Positions 53,204 through 62,390 are shown, counted from the first letter of the stretch. The stretch is DNA of 64,000 nt from Isosphaeraceae bacterium (GCA_026004735.1 BPJS01000001.1:2108001-2172000); one strand, 5' to 3'. The notes: generated from the sequence alone by a model not told the origin. Numbers and translations: made by a program.

Positions 53204-53229
53204 CGGTTCAGGCGTCTGGGCCTGAACCG
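53204..53229 (-). terminator. Stem-loop between acyl-CoA synthetase and the ESX-like operon
   Basis: CGGTTCAGGC (53204-53213) pairs perfectly with 53220-53229, loop GTCTGG. It lies 120 bp past the stop of the minus-strand synthetase gene. There is no U tract, so it is a possible terminator or mRNA-end hairpin, not a proven one. Confidence 0.4.
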
Positions 53230-53351
53230 CTCGCCAACCGCGCCGGGAGATCGCCGATCGGCCGCTCGCGTCCTAGCGCCTCGGCGACACGGCTTCAGTC
53301 AGCTTCGGCCCGCGCGGGTCGAGAGAGGGATCGCCTCGCAGGTGGCCCGAC

Positions 53352-55322
53352 TCAGCCAGGTGCCGCCTGAGGATCGGAACTCGGCGGGGGTGCCACCGTT
53401 TTGAACTGTTCGAGGGACGAAGGATTCTCCAGGTTAGACAGATCGCCGAGTGGAAGGTTGAGCAGCCGTGCCCGGATCGCACGGCGAAGAATCTTGGCAT
53501 TCCGAGTTCGGGGCAATTCGCTGACGAACCGTACCTCTTCGGGAGCGAACGAGCGGCCGAGGGAGTCGCGGACGCGCTGGCGGATCGACTCGCCGGTTGT
53601 CTCGTCGGCAACCACTCCCGGCCGCGGCACAACGAAGCACCAGACCGCCTCCCCCTTGACCGGGTGAGGCATGCCGATGGCTGCGCACTCCGCGGCGGCC
53701 CCGTGGTCGACGACCACCGACTCGATCTCAGCGGGGCCGATCCGCTTGCCGGCCACGTTGAGCGTGTCGTCGCTCCGGCCGTGGAGGTACCAAAGGCCAT
53801 CCTCGTCGATCGACGCCCAGTCGCCGTGGGTCCAGAGGCCGTCGAACCGGCTCCAATACGTCTGTAGGTAGCGATCGGGGTCGTTCCATAGTCCGCGGGT
53901 CATCCCGGGCCAGGGCTGTCGGCACACCAACTCGCCGACTGCGCCTCGGAGTGACCGACCCGAGGGGTCGACGACATCGACCGCCATCCCCAGGGCCGGT
54001 CCGCCCAGGGTGCAGGGCCGCAAGGGCGTGATCGGCAGGGGCGAGAGGAAGCAGGCGCCGACTTCGGTCCCGCCTGACAGGTTGATGATCGGGCAGCGGC
54101 CGCCCCCCACGGTCTCCAAATACCACCGCCACGGACCGGGATTCCAAGGCTCGCCGGTCGACGCCAGGATTCGCAGCCCCGAAAGATCATGGCTCCGAAC
54201 CGGTTCTTCGCCATGGCGCATGGCGGCCCGGACGAAGGTGGGGGACAGCCCGAGAATCGTCACCCCGTGCCGTTCCACCAGCGACCAGATCCGGTCCGGG
54301 CCGGGGGATTCCGCCGCACCGTCGTATAAGACGAGCGTACCGCCGGCAGCCAGGGCCCCAACCACCGCCCACGGCCCCATGATCCAGCCGAGGTCGGTCA
54401 TCCAGTAGAGCCGATCGGCGGCCGTCAGATCGGTCTGAAACGCGGCTTCTTGGGCGACCTTGACCAGGAAGCCCCCGTGCACGTGGACGGCACCCTTGGG
54501 CCGGCCGGTCGTGCCGGACGTATAGGCGATCAGAAACGGATCCTCGGCATCCATCTCGATCGATTCGGGCCGGCTGCCTGCGTCCTGCCGCAACGAATCC
54601 CAGTCGTGGTCGCGCCCGGCGACCCAGGGTATTTCGTTCCGAATCCGCCGTACGACCACGACGTGGCGCACACTCGGACAATGGGCCAGGGCGGCGTCGG
54701 CGGTCGCCTTGATCGGGACGATCTGACCCTTGCGGCGGACTCCGTCGGCCGTCACCAGCGCCACGGCCTGGCAATCATTCAACCGCGCCGCCACGGCCTC
54801 GCCCCCAAACCCCGAGAAAATCGGAACCGCCACCGCTCCCAGCCGGGCTACCGCCAGAAACGCGGCGACTGCCTCCGCGTGAAGCGGGAGGAAGAGGCCG
54901 ACTCGGTCGCCGCGACTGACCCCCAAGTCCGCAAGTGCTGCCGTCCAGCAGCCCATCTCTTCATGGAGCTGCGCGTAGGTCCATGAAGTCACTGAACCAT
55001 CCTCGCTCTCCGCGACCAACGCGGGCCGCTCGGCCGAGGCCGGCAGATGCCGATCGACCAGACTTTCCGTCAGGTTCAACCGCCCCCCAACGAACCAGCA
55101 CGTCCACGGCGCTCCGGCCGAATCGTCGCGCACGGTGTGGTACGGCCTGGTGAAGACCAGGCCCAGTTCTCGCACCACCGCATCCCAAAACCAGCACGGC
55201 TCCTGAATCGATCGCTCGATCAACTCCTGCCGGCCGGGCAGGTCATGCCGTCGCATGAATCGGGCGACGTTGCTGCGCTCGAGCTGTTCGCTGCTGGGCG
55301 TCCAGGCGTAGGGTTCGCTCAT
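53352..55322 (-). CDS. Acyl-CoA synthetase (acetoacetyl-/acetyl-CoA-like)
   Basis: A 656-residue adenylating enzyme. DPFLIAYTSGTTGRPKGAVHVHG, LRILASTGEPWNPGPW, the family's TEVGACFLSP, GLWTHGDWASIDEDGLWYLHGRSDDTLNVAGKRIGPAEIE and a lysine near the end (RTRNAKILRR) are ANL motifs; the N-terminal part resembles acetyl/acetoacetyl-CoA synthetases. As last gene of the homogentisate operon it may activate the acetoacetate released by the fumarylacetoacetase step. ATG 55322 overlaps the flavin-reductase stop (ATGA). Confidence 0.85.
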   Translation of the reverse strand: MSEPYAWTPSSEQLERSNVARFMRRHDLPGRQELIERSIQEPCWFWDAVVRELGLVFTRPYHTVRDDSAGAPWTCWFVGGRLNLTESLVDRHLPASAERPALVAESEDGSVTSWTYAQLHEEMGCWTAALADLGVSRGDRVGLFLPLHAEAVAAFLAVARLGAVAVPIFSGFGGEAVAARLNDCQAVALVTADGVRRKGQIVPIKATADAALAHCPSVRHVVVVRRIRNEIPWVAGRDHDWDSLRQDAGSRPESIEMDAEDPFLIAYTSGTTGRPKGAVHVHGGFLVKVAQEAAFQTDLTAADRLYWMTDLGWIMGPWAVVGALAAGGTLVLYDGAAESPGPDRIWSLVERHGVTILGLSPTFVRAAMRHGEEPVRSHDLSGLRILASTGEPWNPGPWRWYLETVGGGRCPIINLSGGTEVGACFLSPLPITPLRPCTLGGPALGMAVDVVDPSGRSLRGAVGELVCRQPWPGMTRGLWNDPDRYLQTYWSRFDGLWTHGDWASIDEDGLWYLHGRSDDTLNVAGKRIGPAEIESVVVDHGAAAECAAIGMPHPVKGEAVWCFVVPRPGVVADETTGESIRQRVRDSLGRSFAPEEVRFVSELPRTRNAKILRRAIRARLLNLPLGDLSNLENPSSLEQFKTVAPPPSSDPQAAPG

Positions 55323-55978
55323 TGTCGCGGATCCCCAGCGGGACCGGCCGGAGGTTGCGAGTCGGGGGGACGCTCCGGTCTTCGAAGTGTGAACAGATCG
55401 GTCGATCGGCAGTAAAAATCGCCGCCGAGGCGCGCGACGGCCCGGAGCTTGCGGGGATCGACCGATCCGGCTTGATCGAGCACCGCGTCGTCGACATGGA
55501 TCAAAACGACCCGGCCGATCACCAAGTTGGCCGCGATCGGCCCCTCCCCGTACGAGCGGATCTCGACGACCTGGCACTCCAAGTGGGCTGGCGAGGCCGC
55601 CACCCGTGGCGGGCGGACCCGCTCGGACGGCGCCAGGGCCAGCCCGAGCCGATCCGCCTCGTTCACCCCCCGCGGATAATCCGCCGAACTGGCATTGACC
55701 GAATCGACCAGATCCTCGACGGCCAGATTGATAACAAACTCGCCCGTTGACCGGACATTTTCGAGCGTGTCCTTGGCCGTGCCATCGCGACGCAGCGTTG
55801 GCGAAAAGACGACAATCGGTGGGTTGGCTCCAAACACATTGAAGAAGCTGAACGGTGCGAGGTTGATCCGACCTTCCGGGTCAATGCTCGTCACCCAGGC
55901 GATCGGCCGTGGAACGACCAGCTCGATCAACGCCCGGTAGACCCGCACCACCTCCGCCTGACCGGGATCGAGAATCAT
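55319..55978 (-). CDS. Flavin reductase / FMN-binding split-barrel protein
   Basis: A 219-residue member of the flavin reductase-like family. VPRPIAWVTSIDPEGRINLAPFSFFN and VFSPTLRRDGTAKDTLENVRSTGEFVINL are its hallmarks. It may supply reduced flavin or act on a pathway intermediate. It is inserted between hmgA (12-bp gap) and an acyl-CoA synthetase (ATGA overlap), so co-expressed with tyrosine catabolism. No flavin-dependent monooxygenase partner is present in the operon. The last 25 residues are Pro/Arg rich. Confidence 0.85.
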   Translation of the reverse strand: MILDPGQAEVVRVYRALIELVVPRPIAWVTSIDPEGRINLAPFSFFNVFGANPPIVVFSPTLRRDGTAKDTLENVRSTGEFVINLAVEDLVDSVNASSADYPRGVNEADRLGLALAPSERVRPPRVAASPAHLECQVVEIRSYGEGPIAANLVIGRVVLIHVDDAVLDQAGSVDPRKLRAVARLGGDFYCRSTDLFTLRRPERPPDSQPPAGPAGDPRQ

Positions 55979-55990
55979 GGATCAACGGCC

Positions 55991-57184
55991 TCAATCGAGC
56001 CAAGAGCGGGGATACTCAGGGTCGTCCAGGTCCAGGGCCGCGCTGGTCAGTTGCAGCGGCGCCTCGGTGTCGATCATCACGGCCAGTTCATCGGTTCGAA
56101 CCGCGTGCCGGCTGGCCGCGATCGTTCCCGGATGCGGGCCGTGGGGAATGCCCCGCGGATGAAGCGTAACCGAGGCCGCCTCGACCCCGCGCCGGCTGCC
56201 AAATTGCCCGGCTACGTAATAAAGGACTTCGTCGGCCTGAACGTTCGAGTGCGCGTAGGGCACCTTGATCGCCTCGGGATGGGTATCGAGCAGACGCGGC
56301 GCAAAGGTGCAGACCACGAAACCATCAGATTCAAACGTCTGATGCACCGGCGGCGGCTGGTGCACCGTGCCCGTGATCGGTTCAAAGTCCAACGCATGGA
56401 AGGCGTACGGGTAGACCACTCCGTCCCACCCGACGACGTCAAACGGATCGCTCGCCAGGACGTACCGCGTCCGCCGCCATCCGTCCTGGATCAGGACACT
56501 GGTCTCTTCCTCGCGGTCGACCGGCTCAACCCAGACCGGACCGCGGAGGTCCCGTTCCGAATAAGGCGCGCCCAGCCGGAGCTGACCATCGGGATTGAGG
56601 TACCGCCGCGGAACCGCGATCGTGCCTCGGCCCTCAACGATCAGCAGATCCGCCTCGTCGATCTTCTCAAAGTCGAGCCGATACGTCGTGCAGCGAGGAA
56701 TCACCAAGTAGTCGAACGGGCCAAACGCGACGACACCGAGCGGGCAGGAGAGGATGCCTCTGCCAGCATGAACGAAGATCAGTTCGTCGGCATCCGCGTG
56801 ACGAAACAGCTCTGACTGCGGGCTTTCCGGACGACAGCGCGAAATCACGACGTCGCGATTGAGCAGCAACGCCACCCGTCCGGTGATGGGATCGCCCCAG
56901 CGCGCCATCGATCCGGTTCGCAGGTGGTGATGCCGCAACACCGTATCGTCGGCCAGCGGTGCTTCGACCCACCCGGCGGCCTCGATCCGTCGAACCCGGG
57001 TCGGCGGTCGCAGATGATAGAGAATGCTGTAGCCGCGGCTGAAACCGGCCAGCGTGATAACCTCTTCGTAGTAAATCCCCTCGCCTCGATGGCCGCTGTC
57101 GGTGCGGCGGTGGACTACGTGCCGTTTGGGGGGAACTCGACCGAGTCGGAGATAGGGCGGCATAAGATCGGCCCCGGCGACCAT
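55991..57184 (-). CDS. hmgA: Homogentisate 1,2-dioxygenase
   Basis: A 397-residue non-haem iron enzyme that opens homogentisate to maleylacetoacetate. GEGIYYEEVITLAGFSRGYSILYHLRPPT at the front, then VGWDGVVYPYAFHALDFEPITGTVHQPPPVHQTFESDGFVVCTFAPRLLDTHP, YAHSNVQADEVLYYVAGQF and HPRGIPHGPHPG form the cupin metal-binding part (His, Glu, His). ATG 57184 lies two bases after the previous stop; ATG 57163 is an alternative. Confidence 0.92.
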   Translation of the reverse strand: MVAGADLMPPYLRLGRVPPKRHVVHRRTDSGHRGEGIYYEEVITLAGFSRGYSILYHLRPPTRVRRIEAAGWVEAPLADDTVLRHHHLRTGSMARWGDPITGRVALLLNRDVVISRCRPESPQSELFRHADADELIFVHAGRGILSCPLGVVAFGPFDYLVIPRCTTYRLDFEKIDEADLLIVEGRGTIAVPRRYLNPDGQLRLGAPYSERDLRGPVWVEPVDREEETSVLIQDGWRRTRYVLASDPFDVVGWDGVVYPYAFHALDFEPITGTVHQPPPVHQTFESDGFVVCTFAPRLLDTHPEAIKVPYAHSNVQADEVLYYVAGQFGSRRGVEAASVTLHPRGIPHGPHPGTIAASRHAVRTDELAVMIDTEAPLQLTSAALDLDDPEYPRSWLD

Positions 57185-57186
57185 TC

Positions 57187-57900
57187 TTAGCGGTGCGCGA
57201 CAATTCGATTGGTCAGACGCCCCAGTCGTTCCACCTCCAGTTCGACGCGATCTCCCGGCCTTAACCAGCCGCCGACGCTCTCAGGCGTCAGCTCAAGGAT
57301 GCAACCGCTCCCGACGGTTCCCGATCCGAGCACATCCCCGGGCCGAAGCACCGAATCGCGGCTGGCGTGGGCCAGCAACTGGGGCCAGGTCCAATACATC
57401 GTAGCCGCATTGCCCCGGCTGAGCTCGCGGCCGTTGACGCGGGCAGTCATCCACAGATCGAGCCGCCCCCCCACGTACCGATCCCTGAGCTTCTCAAACG
57501 GCACCAGTGTCGGTCCCAGGCTGGTTGCGAAATCCTTGCCCTTGGACGGCCCGAGCCCCACTTTCATCTCCAGGGCTTGCAAATCCCGCGCGCTCCAGTC
57601 ATTCATGATCGTGAAGCCGGCGACGACTTCCATCGCCCGATCATCGGCGGGCAGATCGCGGCACTCCTGGCCGATGACGCAGGCCAGCTCCAACTCGTAG
57701 TCCAAGGCCGACGAACCCCGCGGCGCGCAGACCTCCGCACCATCGCCGACGACCGTTGCCGGATTACCGAAGTAGAACACCGGAATCTGATACCACTCGG
57801 GCACCATATCCAGACCGCGTTGCGCCCGGCAGCGGCGGACGTGCTCCTCGAAGGCGTAAAAATCGCGGAGACTGGCGACCGGTGGCAGCGGTCCGGACAT
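57187..57900 (-). CDS. Fumarylacetoacetate hydrolase family protein
   Basis: A 237-residue FAH-family enzyme. ALDYELELACVIGQ, GFTIMNDWSARDLQ and KGKDFATSLGPTLV carry the metal and catalytic residues; GDVLGSGTVGSGCILELTP is the C-terminal loop. In tyrosine catabolism it should cleave fumarylacetoacetate to fumarate and acetoacetate. No maleylacetoacetate isomerase gene is adjacent. Start at 57900 leaves a 25-bp gap after hpd; an earlier ATG (57969) would overlap hpd by 44 bp and is rejected. Confidence 0.85.
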   Translation of the reverse strand: MSGPLPPVASLRDFYAFEEHVRRCRAQRGLDMVPEWYQIPVFYFGNPATVVGDGAEVCAPRGSSALDYELELACVIGQECRDLPADDRAMEVVAGFTIMNDWSARDLQALEMKVGLGPSKGKDFATSLGPTLVPFEKLRDRYVGGRLDLWMTARVNGRELSRGNAATMYWTWPQLLAHASRDSVLRPGDVLGSGTVGSGCILELTPESVGGWLRPGDRVELEVERLGRLTNRIVAHR

Positions 57901-57925
57901 GGTCGGGAGACCCTCTCGGCTCGTT

Positions 57926-59032
57926 TCAGAGCGTTCCCCGGCGGGCCTGCTCGCGCTCGATGGCTTCAAAGAGCGCCTTGAAATTCCCCTTGCCGAAACT
58001 TTGGGCTCCCCGCCGCTGGATGATCTCGAAGAACAGGGTCGGCCGATCCTCGACCGGCTTCGTGAAAATCTGGAGCAGATAGCCTTCCTCGTCCCGATCC
58101 ACCAGAATCCCCAGCTCCCGCAACGCTCCGAGATCCTCGCGGATCGGGCCGACTCGAGCGGTCAGGTCGTCGTAGTAAGCCGGCGGGACGGTCAAGAACG
58201 AGACGTCGTTGGCACGCATCGCCCGGACGCTCGCCACGATATCGCGGGTCGCCATGGCGACATGCTGGACCCCGGGTCCGTGGTGAAACTGGAGGTATTC
58301 GGCGATCTGAGACCGCCGCCGGCCCGTGGCCGGTTCATTGATCGGCAGCTTGATCCGACGCCGCCCATCGGCCACCACCCGCGACATCAGCGCCGAGTAT
58401 TCGGTGCTAATGTCCTTGTCATCAAACGACGCAAACAGACTGAATCCCAAGACCTGCTCGTGCCAGCGGACCCAATGCTCCATCTGCCCTTGCTCGACGT
58501 TGGCCACGATATGGTCAATGACTCGCAGCCCGACCGGACGGAACGACTCAGGCGCGTACCGACCCGGTTCGATCGGCCGAAATCCCGGCGCAAAGACACC
58601 GCGATACTCCGTGCGGTCCACAAACCCATACCGCACATCTCCGTAAGCCATGATCTCGGCGTACGCGTAGCTGCCGTGCTCATCCTCACGCACCGACGGC
58701 TCAACCACACCGATCGCGCCCCGGGCAACCGCCGCCTCATAGGCCAGCGGGACACTCTGAACCTCAAAGGCAATCGTTCGTACCGAATCCCCGTGGGCTA
58801 CCAGCCGCGCATTGTCCGGGTGCTCCGCCGTCAGCGGTGAGGTCACCACGAATGTGATCTCGCCTTGTCGCAGAACATAACCCGCCGTATCCCGGACCTG
58901 CGTCTCCAGGCCCATGTAACCAACCACGTCGAAGCCGAACGCGTTCCGGTAAAAGAACGCCGACTGTCGGGCGTTGCCCACAACGAGATGGACGTGGTCG
59001 ATGCCTACCAGAGGAACGTCCGGTGTCGGCAT
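57926..59032 (-). CDS. hpd: 4-hydroxyphenylpyruvate dioxygenase
   Basis: A 368-residue iron enzyme converting 4-hydroxyphenylpyruvate to homogentisate. DHVHLVVGNARQSAFFYRNAFGF starts the N-terminal barrel; DHIVANVEQG, the Fe site HHGPGVQHVAM and the C-terminal FFEIIQRRGAQSFGKGNFKALFEAIEREQ are diagnostic, with GNF and the closing helix. It is the first gene of a five-gene minus-strand operon for tyrosine/phenylalanine catabolism. Confidence 0.94.
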   Translation of the reverse strand: MPTPDVPLVGIDHVHLVVGNARQSAFFYRNAFGFDVVGYMGLETQVRDTAGYVLRQGEITFVVTSPLTAEHPDNARLVAHGDSVRTIAFEVQSVPLAYEAAVARGAIGVVEPSVREDEHGSYAYAEIMAYGDVRYGFVDRTEYRGVFAPGFRPIEPGRYAPESFRPVGLRVIDHIVANVEQGQMEHWVRWHEQVLGFSLFASFDDKDISTEYSALMSRVVADGRRRIKLPINEPATGRRRSQIAEYLQFHHGPGVQHVAMATRDIVASVRAMRANDVSFLTVPPAYYDDLTARVGPIREDLGALRELGILVDRDEEGYLLQIFTKPVEDRPTLFFEIIQRRGAQSFGKGNFKALFEAIEREQARRGTL

Positions 59033-59280
59033 GGTAAAGGTTCCGTCGCTCGGTCATCCGCAGGCTTCTAACGCTTACTCTATCCAAAGCCGATGGCTCG
59101 AGCGAATCCGAATATCCGGCTCGCCACAAGCGTCAATGCCCACGGCCCGAAACTTCCGGACGAGGCCCGATCGGCTGCACCTGGTCGATTTCAACCGGCT
59201 GCCCCCGGAATCACGCGTCGGTTCCGGAGCAGTGACTCAGATGCCCCCCCACCCCCGCCGATCTCGCCGGCAGGCCGTTC

Positions 59281-59544
59281 TCACCCCGCGCGAGCCTCCA
59301 ACTCCTTGAGCAAGGGCATCAGCAGCGACGCGTCACGCCGCGAGAGCAGATGCTCAATCCGCGACTCCGGCACCTCCAGCGCTTTCAGGTGGGCCGCCAC
59401 CTGCGCCCAAAGCCGATCCCGCCGCTTGCCCTCCGCCAGGTAGATCTCGGTCACCAGCTCCGAGAGCCGCTGAAACTTGATCGCATCGAAATTCCGGTAG
59501 TAGCGATCGATAATCTTTTTCTGATAGGGCGTGTAGTCGGCCAT
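59281..59544 (-). CDS. Small conserved hypothetical protein
   Basis: An 87-residue helical protein, MADYTPYQKKIIDRYYRNFDAI, then LSELVTEIYLAEGKRRDRLWAQVAAHLKALEVPESRIEHLLSRRDASLLMPLLKELEA. The style is like a small cytosolic planctomycete conserved protein. No function is known to me. Convincing composition and a clean ATG argue for a real gene. Confidence 0.72.
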   Translation of the reverse strand: MADYTPYQKKIIDRYYRNFDAIKFQRLSELVTEIYLAEGKRRDRLWAQVAAHLKALEVPESRIEHLLSRRDASLLMPLLKELEARAG

Positions 59545-59655
59545 CAGCGGCGCTCCCAGAACCTCGACGCATCCTCAACGATCCTAGCACCATCCTGGCG
59601 GGCGAGCCCAGCCGACTCCACCGCCCTGCACCCAAGCACAACCGCTAGCCTGGCT

Positions 59656-61296
59656 TCACCGCGCTGCCGCGACGGCTGCCGCCAGCTCGTCGAGATCCGC
59701 GTCCCAACGCACAGCCCGATCGAGCCGTTGGCTGGCCCAACCCGGAGCAGCCGCGGCAGACTTCTTGATCCGCACCGTCGCCGGGCGTTCCCCAACCCGC
59801 GACGACCCACCCTCGTCGGCTGCAGCCACCGCCGCCCGACGCCGCCAGGCCGCCGGACCACGCGGCGCGACCACCGGGCTTGAAGCCGACGACGCCGGCG
59901 GCTCGATCCGCCGCCTGACCCGCACCGTCGCGGCCGACTCAGCCGACGATCCCGCCGGGTTGATGTCGCCCAGAACCAGATCAACCCGACGCTCCTGCGC
60001 TCTCCGGGCAATGAACTCGGGCACGCGGGTCAGCGGATCCCCGAGCCGAGCCAGCCTCCGCTCCTGTGCGACGCGGTCAGCCGCGGAAAACGACGAGGCA
60101 TCCCGTACAAAGATGATCTTGCCCGACTCGAACGGAACCGCTTGGCCGGTCGTCGGGTCGTTGTAAATCCCGGTGATCGCGGCAAACTGCTGACCCGGCG
60201 GAAAATCGAGCTCGTCGCCGCGGAAGACATAGGTGACGTCGAGGAACTCATCCCGATTGGCGCGGAGCCGGAAGAAGAACGTGGGCTCAGCGCCGCCGAA
60301 CCGCACCGAGTCGTTATCAATCCGCCGGACATCAAATCCGCTGGTGCCAAAGATCGTCACCCGCACGAAATTCGGGTGCGCTATGTTGACATGGCGGTGC
60401 TGGTGCGGATTGACCAGCACCGGCGGCGACAGCGGAGGACATTCGTCCGACGGCGGTTCCACGCCGAAGGTGACCGGCGTCGATCGGATGAACAGCTCGG
60501 GGGTGAAGTCGTCGGCCGAACCAGCGAACGCTCCCACGCCCAGAACCGTTGTCGCGGTCAGGGGCGTGCCAGTCTGTTCGAGATACAGCTCCGAAAATCG
60601 GATGATTTTGAACTCGAACGCCCCTCGGGTCGGGTCGGTGTCCTGGTAGAAGGCAAAACCGGTGTGGTCTTGCAGGGGCGTCCCGAATGCCGGGGCCGTG
60701 GTCGAGGGGTTGAGCGGGTTTGGGATAGCCTGGGCCACCTGGAAGAGCTTGCCCGCGCCGGGGTCGTTCGAGATCCCCGCCACGATATCCGGGATCGTAT
60801 CGTTGTTGAGATCCAGGAAGATCGCCATCGTCTCGGAGCCGCCCAGGGTCGGGAAGTCCTGGAACAACGGCTGGACGGCCAAGACCGCCGGGTCGACCGT
60901 CCCGCCGTTGAGGTTGTTATCCGCGTCGCCGGCGATCACCGGGAATTCGGGAATCGTCTTCTGATTGCCGGGTTGACCCAGAGCGACGTCCAGGACGTCC
61001 ATCGCGGGGTCGTACTTCAGTCGGATCGAGCTGATGTCGAACCCTGAAACCTTGATCAGGGCGGCCAGCGCGGGGTCCGGCGGCACGATCCGGTTCGGGT
61101 TGTTGATGATGACGGTACCTGGGGAACCATTGTCGGGAATATCGGCTACAGCGTTTCCAGTGAAGTTGACGCTCAGCAGTTGCCGATGATCCAACTGTTC
61201 CAGATGCCGCAGGACGCAGGGTCGCTGACGCACTGCGCCCCTGATCCGGCGACGCCATCGCTGGAGGCCGTTGAGAACGTTGCGGAGGAAGTTCAT
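59656..61296 (-). CDS. Exported surface protein with LEPR-type N-terminus
   Basis: A 546-residue predicted extracellular protein. The basic N-terminus (RWRRRIRGAVRQRP) followed by HLEQLDHRQLLSV is the planctomycete LEPR-type export motif. Residues about 42-200 share a domain with the divergent PEP-CTERM gene (FTGN 45-48, SIRLKYD 90-96, IAGDADNN 121-128, LGGSET 151-156) and have Ca-binding-like DADNN and DLNNDTIPD runs. A second beta domain lies at about 295-395 (VRVTIFGTSGFDVRRI, FFRLRANRDEFLDVTYVF). The last 130 residues are Arg/Ala-rich low complexity. AAAGGAAG precedes the ATG. Confidence 0.75.
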   Translation of the reverse strand: MNFLRNVLNGLQRWRRRIRGAVRQRPCVLRHLEQLDHRQLLSVNFTGNAVADIPDNGSPGTVIINNPNRIVPPDPALAALIKVSGFDISSIRLKYDPAMDVLDVALGQPGNQKTIPEFPVIAGDADNNLNGGTVDPAVLAVQPLFQDFPTLGGSETMAIFLDLNNDTIPDIVAGISNDPGAGKLFQVAQAIPNPLNPSTTAPAFGTPLQDHTGFAFYQDTDPTRGAFEFKIIRFSELYLEQTGTPLTATTVLGVGAFAGSADDFTPELFIRSTPVTFGVEPPSDECPPLSPPVLVNPHQHRHVNIAHPNFVRVTIFGTSGFDVRRIDNDSVRFGGAEPTFFFRLRANRDEFLDVTYVFRGDELDFPPGQQFAAITGIYNDPTTGQAVPFESGKIIFVRDASSFSAADRVAQERRLARLGDPLTRVPEFIARRAQERRVDLVLGDINPAGSSAESAATVRVRRRIEPPASSASSPVVAPRGPAAWRRRAAVAAADEGGSSRVGERPATVRIKKSAAAAPGWASQRLDRAVRWDADLDELAAAVAAAR

Positions 61297-61401
61297 CGCG
61301 CCAGCTTCCTTTCTGCGGGGACGAAGGCCCCAGCCGGGGCCGCTCGCTCATGCGCGGGAAGGGACCCGGCCTCCGAATCGGCGGCCGGTCGCGGATTCGA
61401 G

Positions 61402-61430
61402 TTGACGTCCAGATGGGCTCCGCGTAGATA
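61402..61430 (+). promoter_or_regulatory. Promoter candidate for the PEP-CTERM gene
   Basis: TTGACG (61402-61407), 17-bp spacer, TAGATA (61425-61430). A strong GGGAGGAGA RBS (61452-61460) lies before ATG 61467. It sits in the 170-bp divergent region shared with the LEPR-type gene. Confidence 0.5.
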
Positions 61431-61466
61431 TGTCGCTCCGGAACTCGACGCGGGAGGAGACGCGTT

Positions 61467-62342
61467 ATGATTCGCCCTGTCAGGGAACGACAAGCCCTGG
61501 GCCTGTTGCTGATGCTCGGGCTCGGGCTGATGGGACCCCAAGCCCTCGCCGGTCCGCTGATCACGGCCGGCCCCGTCAATCCGGCTTCGTTCACCGGTAA
61601 CGTCGAAGTCGACTTCCCTTCGACCAAGGTCGGCGTCATTACGCTGGTCAACCCCCGCTATCCGACCCAAAATCCGGAAGCCTTCATCGCCCAGCACGGC
61701 TTGAGCACGGGCTGGTCGATCAAAGACATCCGGCTGATGTACGACGATGTGGCCGACCGCCTGTTCGTCGGGGTCAACTTTTTCGGAATCGCCGGTGACG
61801 CCGATTCGAACGGTAATCCCGGAACCGTCTCGCCCCAGGCCGCTGCCAAGGGTGCCATCGACCTGCCGAGCCTCGGAGGCCGCGAGTCGATCACCGTCGG
61901 CCTGGACATGACCAAGTCCGGCCGACCGACGATCCTGGCCGGCGTCCCCGGCGACAAACGCCAAGCTGGGCCAGGCTTGAACGGCTTTTCCGTCTCCGCG
62001 TTTGCGAACGTTAACGCCGGCATCGCCAACAGTTACGGCCTGCCGCTGTCGCTCCACCAGGGCACGCTCTACTTCGACCCATCGCCGCAACACCCGGACT
62101 TCATCTTCTCGATCAACAACTTCAGCAAATTGCCCGGCTACGACCCGGACAACGGCTTCGGCCTGATCGCCTTTGCGGGCACGCCCGATGATACGTTCGA
62201 GGAAGAAGGTGTGCTGTTCTCGGACGTAGCGTTCGGACGCATCCCCGAACCGGCGACAGTGCTCGCCTGGTCGGTCGCGTTGGTCGCCGCGGCGGCCTGG
62301 CGACACCGATCCCGCCGCCACGCGGACCGCTCCGCGTCCTGA
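61467..62342 (+). CDS. PEP-CTERM surface protein sharing a domain with its neighbour
   Basis: A 291-residue exported protein. Signal peptide about 8-29 (LGLLLMLGLGLMGPQALA). A beta-rich domain about 40-250 with FTGN (42-45), DIRLMYD (87-93), IAGDADSN (108-115) and LGGRES (136-141) aligns with the divergent gene product. The C-terminus IPEPATVLAWSVALVAAAAWRHRSRR is a full PEP-CTERM tag (PEP motif, membrane helix, basic tail), implying sorting by an exosortase, not found here. Function of the domain unknown. Confidence 0.85.
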   Translation: MIRPVRERQALGLLLMLGLGLMGPQALAGPLITAGPVNPASFTGNVEVDFPSTKVGVITLVNPRYPTQNPEAFIAQHGLSTGWSIKDIRLMYDDVADRLFVGVNFFGIAGDADSNGNPGTVSPQAAAKGAIDLPSLGGRESITVGLDMTKSGRPTILAGVPGDKRQAGPGLNGFSVSAFANVNAGIANSYGLPLSLHQGTLYFDPSPQHPDFIFSINNFSKLPGYDPDNGFGLIAFAGTPDDTFEEEGVLFSDVAFGRIPEPATVLAWSVALVAAAAWRHRSRRHADRSAS

Positions 62343-62390
62343 ACCCCCATCCCTGACCATCCCTGGCCACTCCTTCCAAGCCGTCTGCTC

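Noticed and set aside
57901-57969. Earlier ATG for the FAH-family gene
   Set aside because: It would overlap hpd by 44 bp and add a polar stretch without similarity; ATG 57900 has a better spacing.
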